Below, one piece after another: positions 12,387 to 22,000 of a stretch of DNA of 64,000 nucleotides. A program made the translations under genes and the position numbers. Source of the stretch: Lichenostomus cassidix. Taxonomy: Eukaryota; Chordata; Aves; Passeriformes; Meliphagidae. The notes beneath the pieces are model-generated. The model worked only from the letters and a program-made list of their open reading frames with translations. It was not told the origin of the DNA and searched no databases. Within the stretch, counting starts at the first letter, position 1. Each line of letters starts with the position of its first letter. Location: contig CM039211.1 of NCBI GenBank assembly GCA_008360975.2, positions 72,685,965-72,749,964 of the forward strand, written 5' to 3'.

Positions 12387-12557
12387 GTTTTGCTGCCAAT
12401 TTGAGATCCAACACTGGCAGCCAGGTTTTTCCAGTGCATCTTTGATCCTTGGCAGATTTTGCCTGGAGATCCTTAGCAAATTGTAGCTACAAAAGGTATA
12501 GGCAAAGACTTCAAGGAGTTGGTTCCACCTTTGGGTAACTTCTCAGGTAAATTGTAA
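12387..12557 (+). pseudogene. EEF2-like terminal exon with original stop
   Basis: After the CCCACTAG acceptor, the frame starts FAANLRSNTGSQVFP (EF2 FTADLRSNTGGQAFP). A one-base slip then gives IFDPWQILPGDP. Later ELVPPLGNFSGKL and TAA at 12555-12557 line up with the EF2 ending (IPALDNFLDKL-stop). Both the last acceptor and the stop are retained. Confidence 0.9.
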
Positions 12558-13007
12558 TCACTTCTGTTTCATGGTGTGTAATGCACTGCCCAGTTTTGTC
12601 CTGATAGTTTCTTGATAAAACCAGAAAGGAAATGGAACTTGTTTAGAGTGTCACACTGCATACACAGTGTTAACAGAGTGTGGTGATGGCATGATCACCT
12701 AATTAAAAAAAATAACAATGACATCCTAATTGACTTTTGTGGTTGTTGTTGCCTGTATGTTGTCCATGATCACTCCTGCCTGTGTCAAAAACCCACATTA
12801 AAAAAAAGCCACTTAGGACTAATGGTATTCTTTACAGTTTGCCTAGACCACAGTCGCTTTTAACCTGGAAAGGGCTTCCCTTCTCTCTTGTTCTTGCAGG
12901 AATTCTTGCTGAACAGTCAAATTTTGTCCTCTCAGACAGAAAATTTGTTGTTTGCCTGACAGGAATCCTCTGTGCTCTGGGAGATGGATGGCAAAAGGCT
13001 GGCAGTT
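12558..13007. other. Intergenic spacer after the EEF2-like relic
   Basis: About 450 bases of unremarkable A/T-leaning sequence between the relic's stop and the next CR1. A possible AATAAA-like signal for the relic is not obvious. Nothing coding was recognised. Confidence 0.6.
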
Positions 13008-13761
13008 CAGAATCACAGAATCAATTAGGTTGGAAAAGACCTCTGAGATCATCGAGACCAGCCTATGACCCCAACAGCACCTTGTCAACCAGACCTTGGC
13101 ATTGAGTGCCACATCCAGGGATGGGGACTCCAACACCTCCCTGGGCAGCCCCTTCCAATGCCTAATCACTCTCTGGGAAGGCCTTCTTCCTAAATTCCAG
13201 CCTCAACCACCCCTGGAGCAGCTTAGCACTGTGTCCTGTTGTCCTGTCCCTGTTCCCTGGAGCACAGCCTGACCCCCTGGCTGTCCCCTCCTGTCAGCAG
13301 TTGTGCAGAGCCACAAGGTCCCCCTGAGCCTCCTTTGCTCCAGCCTGAGCTCCTTTCCCAGCTCCCTCAGCCTCTCCTGGTGCTCCAGACCCTTCCCAGC
13401 TCCGTTCCCTTCTCTGGACACACTCCAGCCCCGCAGTGTCCTTCCTAAATTGGGGGCCCAGAATTGGACACAGCACTCAAGGTGTGTCCTCACCACTGCC
13501 GAGAACAGGGGAGGAATCTCCTCCTTGGTCCTGCTGACCACACCATTCACAATCCAGGCCAGGTGCCATTGGACATCTTGGCCACATGGACCCTCTGCTG
13601 GCTCATGTTCAATTGGCTGTTGACCAGCACCCCCAGGTGCCTTTCTGCCTGGCCACTGTCCAGCCACTCTGTCTCCAGCCTGTAGTGCTGCAGGTGCTGT
13701 TGTGGCCCAAGTGCAGGACCTGGCTCTTGGTCTTGTTAAACTTCGTATTTTTGGGCTCAGC

Positions 13762-14322
13762 CTATCTATCCAACCTGTCCAGGTCCCTCTGCAGAGCCCT
13801 CCTACCCTCCAGCAAATCTACACTCATACCCACCTGGGTGTCACCCGCAAATTTGCTGATAGTGGACTGAATCCTCTCATCCAGATCACCAATAAAGATA
13901 TTAAACAGGACCAGGCTCAACACCAGTTTCTGAAGGACACCACAGTGACCAGGTCCCAGCTGGATGTGGCACCATTCCCCCACCACTCTCTGGGCCCAGC
14001 CTCCAGCCAGTTCTTGGCCCAGCAAAGAGCTCACCTGTCCAAGCCCTGGGCTGCAGTGTTTCCAGGAGATGCTGTGGGAGACACTGTCAAAGGCTTTGGT
14101 GAAGTCCAGGCAGGTCACCTGGTCATAAAAGGAGATCAGGCAGGACGTGCTGCTCCCAAACCCATGCTGGCTGGGTCTGATCCCCCAGCCATCCTGTAGG
14201 TGCTGTGTGATGGCAGTCACAGTGATCTGTTCCATAATCTTGCCAGGCACTGAGGTCAGACTGACAGGCCTAGAGTTTCCCAGATCCTCCTTCTGGCCCT
14301 TGTTGTGGATGGGGCCACCCAT
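13762..14322 (-). pseudogene. CR1 ORF2 reverse-transcriptase fragment
   Basis: The 186-residue frame has RT hallmarks in order: [17 protein letters not shown] near residues 16-32, [10 protein letters not shown] near 52-61, the motif A block [13 protein letters not shown] near 72-84, and FAGDT near 158-162. Motif C of an active CR1 RT is normally FADDT, so the first catalytic Asp is replaced by Gly. The frame ends early by a stop. Confidence 0.88.
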
Positions 14323-14325
14323 CCA

Positions 14326-14886
14326 TCAGCATCTCCAGTCATCTGGACCTCCCCAGGACTGATGGTAAATGATGGGGAGAGGCTGGATGAGCTCCTTGTC
14401 CAGCTCCCTCAGCACCCTAGGATGGATCCCATCTGGTCCCATAGATTCGTGAGCATCTAAGTGGCTCAGCTGGTCACCAACTGCTTCCTCCTGGATAACA
14501 GAGGGGCCACTCTGCTCCCCATCTACCAGCTCAGGAGGCCAAGTGTCCTGATGACAACTTGTCTTTCTGCTGAAAACTGAAGCAAACAAGGTGTTATGAA
14601 TCCTTTTAAGATTCTTAAAGGTGTTAAGAGCCTTTTCCTCACCTTTAGTTACTATATTCCCCGCTGCATCCGATAAAGAATGGAGGTTCTCCTTGCCCCT
14701 CCTTTTGCCATTAACACATTCATAAAAACATTTTTTATTATCCCTGGCAGAAGTGGTCAGATTAAGTTCTAACTGGGCTTTCACCTCTCTGGTTTTCCTT
14801 CTGCATGACCTAGAAACATCCTTAAAAACTTCCTGTGTTGCCTGCCCTTCTTTCCAAAGGTGATAAACCCTATTTTCCCCCCCCAA
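14326..14886 (-). pseudogene. CR1 ORF2 fragment upstream of the RT core
   Basis: This 186-residue frame includes NKKCFYECVNGKRRGKEN and SHLDAHESMGPDGIHPRVLR, which are characteristic of the linker and RT start of CR1 polyproteins. A stop and frame change at 14322-14326 separate it from the RT core. Confidence 0.85.
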
Positions 14887-15039
14887 GTTCCTTGGCTCCT
14901 ACCAGAGGCTTTACCTACAAGTCTCCAGCACATTAAAGTCTCCTACAAGAGACTTTACCTTGACCTACGAGTTCCAGGTCAGCTTGCCAGCACCCACCTA
15001 TATTTAAAGCAGATAGAGAAAATCCCTGCTATCATTGGG

Positions 15040-15306
15040 ATCACTAACTCGGAATTACTCAGATTGGAAAATACCTCCAAATCACAGATCATTTCGTCCA
15101 GCTTGTGACCAAGCCCCACCTTGTCACCCAGCCCAGAGCACTCAGTGCCACAGCCAGTCATTCCTTGGACACCTCCAGCGATGGGGACTCATCATCTCCC
15201 TGGGCAGCCCCTTCCAGTGCCCAACAGCCTTTCTGTGAAGAAACTTTCCCTAATTTCCAATTGAAACTTCCTCTGGCACAACTTGAAGACATTTGTTCTT
15301 GTCTTA
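15040..15306 (-). repeat. CR1 fragment, minus orientation
   Basis: TCAGATTGGAAAATACCTCC, then AGTCATTCCTTGGACACCTC and ATGGGGACTC..TCCCTGGGCAGCCCC are CR1 3' sequence in reverse complement. The match stops near 15306, where LTR-like sequence begins. Confidence 0.8.
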
Positions 15307-15657
15307 TGTAGTAGTTTAGGAATGGTAATCACTAATCACTGACTTCCCTCCCCACACCATCCCCACCCCTGGAGAGGAGAATTGCAGGGACGAAGGTTAA
15401 GAAAAGAACAAAGGGGTTGAGATAAGAACAATTTACTGGAAAGCGCAATGAGTGAAAAAATGAATAGCAACAGCACAGTACTGATAAAAGTGTACAAAAG
15501 AGAGAGATTCACATGCAAAATTGTCACCATGGGGCACAGCCAAATGCAACTACTCCACCCTGACTGCGAGACTCCCTCCCTCCACCCCTGGCAATGTGAG
15601 GTGGTACAGAAAAACCTTCAGCTCCTGGCCAGGCCCCTCACAGCTACTGCAAAAATG
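15307..15657 (-). mobile_element. Probable solo LTR of an endogenous retrovirus, minus orientation
   Basis: Read on the minus strand, this block contains TTTCCAGTAAATTGTTCTTA followed by TCTCAACCCCTTTGTTC, which resembles the poly(A)-signal and R/U5 region of avian ERV LTRs. It sits between two CR1 pieces, as expected for an insertion. No target duplication could be confirmed and the ends are approximate. A non-LTR origin remains possible. Confidence 0.5.
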
Positions 15658-15661
15658 AGCC

Positions 15662-15960
15662 CTGTCCAGCAGGACGCCCTGTCCCTGTTCCCTGGAGCAC
15701 AGCCTGACCCCCTGGCTGTCAGCAGTTGTGCAGAGCCACAAGGTCCCCCTGAGCCTCCTTTGCTCCAGGCTGAGCTCCTTTCCCAGCTCCCTCAGCCTCT
15801 CCTGGTGCTCCAGACCCTTCCCAGCTCCGTTCCCTTCCCTGGACACTCTGCAGCCCCTCAGTGTCTCTCTTGTCCTGAGGGGCCCAGAGCTGTCCCCAGG
15901 GCTGGAGGTGCCTCAGCAGAGCCAGCACAGGGGACAGGCACTGCCCTGGGGCTGTGGTCA
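15662..15960 (-). repeat. CR1 internal fragment, minus orientation
   Basis: CTGTCCCTGTTCCCTGGAGC onward is CR1 sequence also present at 13235-13440 and 37950-38110. The left CR1 piece (15040-15306) may be the other half of the same element, interrupted by the LTR-like block, but this was not proven. Confidence 0.8.
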
Positions 15961-17096
15961 CACTATTTTCCAATTCAGGAAATGCCCCAGTTCTTGCTGC
16001 TGGACGTGCAGGATCTCCTGGGCTGGTGTTGTGCTGTTGGGCAGCAAAGTCTATGGCTCTCACACAGCTTTATCTGATACAAAGTAAGAAAATCAGAAGC
16101 CAGCTCAGGTGGACAGCCTTGAGGAAGGCAGAGCCTTTATTTTAGCAATTAGCTCACCTCCAGAAACTGCAGAAAAAATCCTAGCAAATGAATGGGTGAG
16201 GACAAAAGGCCAGTTTGTGCAGCAAGGTTTTCATTGCATGGTGTTATCTGTGCAGTGGGAGGGCTTTCTGTGTTAACCTCATCAGCTTTACTTCCCCTCT
16301 GCTGTTGGCTCCAAGGTTCCAGGATAGTCCAAGGTTGGACTATCAAATACGATAGTCCATTCAAAGCAGCAAACATTAACTCCCACAGTGCAAAGAAAAA
16401 GGCAAAAAGTCATCTAACCTCTTCCCCAAGCTTCTTGTGTTAAAAGTTCTTGGACAGTCGTTCTAATGCATTTCAGAATTTGTTGAAAGAAAAATAACCC
16501 AAAGCCACACCTAGCTACCCTGGCCAGTTTCGCTTAGCAGGTCCCAGCTCAGCTGCAGCCCCTGCTGCCTCCCCACCCATCCCAACAAATTCCTCGTTCC
16601 CTTGTGGAAGCAGGAGGATGGAAGGAGGCACTGCACTGCCCTGACCCCCTGGTGCATCCCCATGCTCAGCAGTTAAAAGGATTTACGGGTTACACAAGCC
16701 TTGTAATTACTGGCACTGCAAGAAAAGCACTCTTTTAACACCCACTTCACAAGCCAGCCTGTGGCAATCCAGGCTCAAACATCTGCAGTCTGCGCAGTTG
16801 CTGTCATGGGTGTGAAGGGTTTGAAGCTAAATGGAGCACCTACCCACAACAGCTGAAGAACACAATCCCACCTCAGCCCCAGTTAGTGCCTGCTACACAG
16901 GGCACAGTAATTTACAAACTGAAGCTGTATTTTATTATACTATGAGTGGTTTAGAACACATCCTAAGAAGGACACTTGCTCTTACTTCACTTTTCTGATG
17001 TCCATATGAGATGTGGTCATCCCCTCAGCTCAGTTCAGGCACACTTAAGCTGCACATTAAGAGCACAAACAGCATCTTCAGCAGAGTTTTAAATCT
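15961..17096. other. Spacer downstream of PIAS2
   Basis: No coding similarity was seen. On the minus strand an AATAAA hexamer occurs at 16137-16142. It could be a distal PIAS2 poly(A) signal or part of an unrecognised LTR, since the flanking sequence resembles retroviral U5-type sequence. Undecided. Confidence 0.4.
16137..16142 (-). promoter_or_regulatory. AATAAA hexamer, possible distal poly(A) signal
   Basis: TTTATT on the plus strand reads AATAAA on the minus strand, about 2.7 kb past the PIAS2 stop codon. Use by PIAS2 is unproven. Confidence 0.3.
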
Positions 17097-17102
17097 TTTA
17101 TT
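17097..17102 (-). promoter_or_regulatory. AATAAA hexamer, candidate PIAS2 poly(A) signal
   Basis: AATAAA on the minus strand about 1.73 kb past the PIAS2 stop. Sequence upstream is free of repeats, which fits a 3' UTR ending here. Confidence 0.45.
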
Positions 17103-17222
17103 CAGAATTACTCTGAAACCTCTTTTAACACTCTACTTATAGGTCAAGTGGACGTGCAATGGTGATGCAGAAAGCACTGATCTACTGCAGGCCGTCAGGA
17201 AAAACTTCATGAAAAGCATGGT

Positions 17223-17228
17223 TTTATT
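17223..17228 (-). promoter_or_regulatory. AATAAA hexamer, alternative PIAS2 poly(A) signal
   Basis: CCAATAAAACC on the minus strand about 1.6 kb past the stop codon, 120 bases before the 17097 hexamer. Tandem signals would give two similar transcript ends. Confidence 0.4.
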
Positions 17229-18831
17229 GGAAACAAATCATGCGAAAAACTGATTCTTAACAGGTACAAAATATTAAACAGGTAAGAAAAGAAAGACATG
17301 ATGCACTATTAAGACCAACATGTGAACTCAAGACTGCCGTGAAAAATCATACAAAAAAGGCAATAAGGAACAGTAATGCAGCATTAAAGGTGGGAGTACA
17401 GGGCAGACAAGAGTTACAAAACATCCTGTTTCAATATTTCTCATCCATGTACTTGGTTCAAATACTGTAACAGTAATGGAAGGCAAAAAGCACCAGACAT
17501 CCAACTAAAGAGATAAGAAAAAAGGAACATACAATTAGCAAAAGAAGTCAGATCTGGTCATTAGGGAAGGAATAATCTCAAATACAGTTACTTAAGAGAA
17601 ACACAACACTTGGAAAAGCTGTTATTTCAGCATACATAGACAATACCATTATTCCAGCTCTATAGAAATGACTTGGTTTTCCTAGTTTGTAACCTCTTCC
17701 ACATACAGTACTGCTGAGGTTATCCCCAGAGGTGTGTGTGGGCAGACACTGCGAACACACCAAAAAAAGCAGCACAGTCAGCAGAGGAGTAACACAGGGG
17801 GAAGTTGTTCCCTTTGAAGTAGAAAAGCAACAATCAGGAGGCCAAGAAATGCAGGGCAAAGCATCATTAAGCCCTAAACACGCAATTCAATATTAGATGG
17901 GGACACTGTGCAGCTATGGTTCCTATCTTCCAAAAAGCCAAGCCTCCCTCACAGTCCACATGGAATACAGCAGCTACTGAAGAGACAGAAACCACAATCA
18001 AGAAATCCTAGAAAATACTCGTGCACTGGATAAAGTAAATTGTATTTTGTCTCCTTAGAGCTGCCACAGAAAGCAGCTGTATATGTAAGTATGTAGGGAG
18101 TTTTTGGCGGTGATGAGGTGTCCCGACTGTAACATGGCAGCACAGAGACTGTGTGATGCAGGGTTTGCATAGATAGTCTGTCCCCTTCCTAGCTCAAAGA
18201 ACACAAAGAAGAAGAGGTCACAGCTTAGGCTCTTGTCACATTTGTGAAAAACATGAAACTAGGAAAAAAAACCCCAAAGAACTCCATTTATAGAGGCTTC
18301 CTCTGTGTCCCCAGGTAAGGGGGAGATGGGGAACAAGACATATGTCATGGCTATTTCAAAGCTTCATTCTCTTGAAGTTTATTACAGGCCCCAGTGAAAA
18401 TACTAAAAATTCACTAATTCTTACATTTCTGCACCTTTGTCCTAATTGCTGTCCTAGAGTAAGTGCTTTTCTCTATTAAAAAATCCTCATTTGTTTTTAC
18501 ATTATTGCTGTGTTTTACAACGAAATTAATTATGGAATCCACACAACAACAGAAAGTCAGTATCCCCAGAACAAACCAGAAGTACAAACATGTGTTCCTA
18601 AAAGGGCCTTTCCTATACGAGCTATTCAACGAGCAGGGGGAAAAAGCCAAACAAAGAGTCATCCTATCGCTTCTGCTCCTAGCATCGATGAATTCACCCC
18701 GCTTTCCCAGAAGGCAAATCCTTTCAATAAATTATCAGTGAGAGCTGCGAGGTGCTGGAACTTCTAGGGGGGAAGGAGGAGCAGCAGCAGCTGTGTGCAA
18801 TGCCTGCGGGGTTCCCGTGCTGCCCCGAGGG

Positions 18832-19014
18832 TCAGTCCAGGGAGATGATGTCGGGAGCGCTGCCGCCGCTGCTGGTGATGACGCCGGCCTCGGCCCGGCC
18901 CGAGGAGCTAACGTGTGTGCTGCTCTCGTGGTGGCTGGTGGAGGTGATGATGCTGCCAGGCGTGCTGCTTGTTAAGGTTGAGGTGAGACTATCCAAAAAC
19001 ATAGGAGGACAGTA
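18832..19014 (-). CDS. PIAS2: PIAS2 coding exon 14 (terminal)
   Basis: Residues 564-623. It begins after CAAGCAG with [14 protein letters not shown] and ends PDIISLD and TGA at 18834-18832. It encodes the Ser/Thr-rich tail that distinguishes the beta form; its GC content rises sharply compared with the other exons. Confidence 0.96.
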   Translation of the reverse strand, partial: YCPPMFLDSLTSTLTSSTPGSIITSTSHHESSTHVSSSGRAEAGVITSSGGSAPDIISLD

Positions 19015-22000
19015 CTGCTTGAAACAAACAATGAAGAGTGAAGAGACTAACTGCACGAGGGAAATGTATGCTCTAAAGATACATCTTCCCCACACAACGA
19101 GCACCAGACACATTCCTAGTGGGACCTCGTTATTTTGTTCTACAGAATGGTTTAGGTTGGAAGCCCTTCTCATCCCATCCCCTTGCCATGGGTAGGGACA
19201 CCTTCCCACTGTCCCAGGTTGCTCCAAGCCCTGTCCTACCTAGCCCTAGGACACTCCTAGGGATGGGGCAGCCACAGCTTCTCTGGGCAGTTTTTACCAG
19301 GGCCTCAGCACTCTGGGTGTACTCAAGTTAGTGCTGAGCACATATTTGCTTTAGAAAGGTAAACTACCAGTAAAGAAGGAGTTTCCAGGCCTGGATTCAT
19401 CATAGAAAGGCTAAACTGAATCGTTCTTAATGCATCTTCATTACCAGCTCTTGCTGGGAAAACAGGTTTTCCTAGTCTGTGGTTAGGTCCAAGCTAGGGA
19501 ACTGCAAACATGGTTTGGATGAGGCACCCTGATAATTACTGGAGCACAATGTCACAAAAATCAGACTCAGAAATTAGCCCCACAACAGTTCAGAAACGTA
19601 CCTGTGAATCAACTGGGATTAGCGAAAGAAAATCCAGACCTAGGAAGAAGAGAAGGATAATAAATTGTCAAGTCTCTCTTTTATTCATACACAACAAATT
19701 TAAGGATTTTTTTTTGTGGTTGTAGAACAGATTTTGCAATTCATACAGAGGTTCTAAATGGAATATACCACTGTGACACCACTCTCAACGACTACTTCAG
19801 GCAGCAGCAAAACGAGTTATCTAGTACAAGTGGCTCTTTTTAAGAATGAGGATGACATAATGATGTATTATTCACTGGATATTGCAGGGTGGTTCAATGT
19901 GGTTGCTTAGATGGAGGTTGCCATTTGGAGCTGTTGGTTCATAATGCAAGTTTCACTGCATATTGTACCTGACTTGGCCAAACTGGGACATGAAGAGTGT
20001 CATCACATTAAAGATGCTGGAATGAAGTAAAGTCACAACATGCACAAGTCCAAAAACAAGCAGCAGGTCTCTTCCTCCACCCACGGGCAGCCAATAAGGA
20101 AACATTTCTAATATCATCCCCGTTTTGTGTCTAGACAAATAAAAGGAACGAAGAAGAGCAAACTACAAGTAGTTCAAGGTATATCCTCTAAGAGCAGTGA
20201 CAACTAGTGTCCATCTTATACACCATTAGCGTGTAAGCATTTAGGGCAAGATGTTTAGAATTATGAAACCAATGAGAAATTACCACATTTTTTGTTTCTA
20301 AAGATTGGCCTTGTGTTTGCTATGTCAACAGAAAGAAATGGTATACTCCCTCCCTCTCCCCTCACCTCCAAATCTCTGCTGGCCAGTGACAGCTCTCCTT
20401 CTCTTCTCTGTTACAGAAAAATTTTGAAGGAGATTTTAAACGTCAGCTGCATTTGCAGAACTGACAGATTCTTTTTCTGTGCAAGCTCTAGAACTTCAGT
20501 TAATAAGAGCTGGACAACAGTTCTAGACTTCCATTCTCTCAGCTTATTCTCCTATCCAATTTGGGAAGACAACTGATTTCTTAACAAGGGAGAAGTGGAG
20601 GGAGGGAGCAGTAAGGGAGCCAAAAATGGACAGAGAAACAAGGGGAATGATATCCATCTCATTGCCAAACTGGTGCTGAAAGAAGAGGAAAAAACCCAGA
20701 GATGTTGCAGGGGAGGAATGGAGACAGGCAATGGAGCAGGGGAAGGGGAAGTACAGGAGGCCAAAGTGACACCTGTCACCACAAGTCACCACTTCCTGGG
20801 CTCTGGGTTTGTTACAGCCGGCCAAGAGAACCCCCAGAGTCCCTATATACAGTGTTCTTTTCAAGGAGCCAGGATAGAAAACAATCAGTATCCCCACCTT
20901 GTGTCTGATATTTAGCAGCAGTGTTGAAGAATACATCATAGGCATTTAGGGTATGTCTAGGTAAAGAAAGTCAATAGAGGTCAGCTCACAGATTGTAGCT
21001 CACCTTAACCTTTTTCATACAGTCTAGACAGAGCACCACTACAATCAGCTAGCAGAGTAACTACACTGAGGGCTGGGATGAGTCAGCACCCTCACACCTC
21101 TACTAACTAAAACAAGCAACTACTTTCCCTCGCATCTACAACATATAACCACCGGATGTTTATACAAAGTATGACTGAGCATGGCAAGAGCAGTGTCTGG
21201 CTGACATGCCCAAGTGCCAATTTGTACCCCAAAAGCAGTGTTTGTCACATCATTGTTGCACAATGCAATCTGAAACTGGGCAGACAGCCTGTACTGGGCT
21301 CGTCTAGACATCATATCAGTGCAATATTGCATATAGACTTGCTCCATTAAAAAAACCAACCAACCAAAACAAAACAAAGAGTTAATCAATCCTTTCCATT
21401 TTTACCCACCCCATAAATTAACAGTGCTGTCAGAACACACATGAAAAACACCCAGCACCTACCTGGCAAATCTGATGAAATACTGGATATTGGTGGGTGA
21501 TGGAATGGTACTGGGTAGTCTGTTAATGAAGGAGGAATAGCAGCAGCATCAACGGTCGTCACGCTGGGCACTCTGGCAGTAGATGGCTGATACATGAGAA
21601 CCCTGTTTCAAACAGCATGGGAAATTACAAACAACCTGGCCTCAGTTGTGGAAGGGAAACCACGCACTGCTGTGTACTCTCATTCACAAGTCACTGTGTG
21701 ACAACACAACTATAACGTGGCTACTCACTACACAGCACTCCACTCTAATTTCCTTTTTCATAACAGTCTTCATAAAAACATGACCGTATCTTGGCTCTCA
21801 ACAGCAGCTGTGACATAAGAGCAAGGTGGCATTAAAACAAAGTACAGTGCTGGAGTCATTGGCAACAAAGACAGAAATGGGTGTCTGTAAGCACCCACAG
21901 AGGGATGTGCAGGTAACCAGAGCCAGGAGGAGAGCACTCCGTTTGATTTCTCCACAGAACTGCTGCCTGGTGCCCACCTGCTACACAAAGGGCATGACTG

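Larger units (their letters stand above)
3374..12557 (+). pseudogene. Decayed EEF2-like (elongation factor 2) gene with retained introns
   Basis: EEF2 is the ribosomal translocase GTPase. At least seven blocks match it in order: 3374-3517 (N-terminus and EQER region), 4147-4325 (LINLIDSPG), 4768-4970 (IKPVLM, GETGPMG), 7168-7273 (YFDPA), 7723-7797 (AIMKFKK), 8959-9107 ([17 protein letters not shown]) and 12387-12557 (NLRSNTG, PWQILPGDP and a GKL-stop ending). Blocks are separated by introns with AG/GT borders, so this is not a processed retrocopy. It is broken: the P-loop GHVDHGK segment is missing, NKxD reads N-stop-ID, frames shift inside several exons, and no match was found for the exon between 4970 and 7168 or for most of domains III-IV between 9.1 and 12.4 kb, where CR1s sit. 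It could be a lineage relic of an extra vertebrate EEF2 paralogue or a segmental duplicate of EEF2. Confidence 0.85.
13008..14930 (-). mobile_element. Long 5'-truncated CR1 LINE with reverse-transcriptase remnant
   Basis: The 3' end is at the left (AATCACAGAATCAATTAGGTTGG) and the element runs rightward in reverse complement for about 1.9 kb, far longer than other CR1 pieces here. Two stop-limited frames on the minus strand, 14326-14886 and 13762-14322, encode parts of the CR1 ORF2 polyprotein. Frameshifts separate them, so the copy is dead. It is truncated before the endonuclease. Confidence 0.9.
17097..18831 (-). other. PIAS2: Presumed PIAS2 3' UTR
   Basis: About 1.7 kb between the PIAS2 stop codon and the first pair of minus-strand AATAAA hexamers, free of recognisable repeats. 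The absence of CR1 or LTR pieces over this length contrasts with the flanks and fits transcribed, constrained sequence. The true end is not visible without transcript data. Confidence 0.5.

Noticed and set aside
13702..14199. Plus-strand 165-codon frame.
   Set aside because: It is the antisense shadow of the CR1 reverse-transcriptase remnant on the minus strand.
15448..16077. Plus-strand 209-codon frame.
   Set aside because: It runs antisense through LTR-like and CR1 sequence; the peptide repeats CR1 antisense translations seen at 13239 and 37874.
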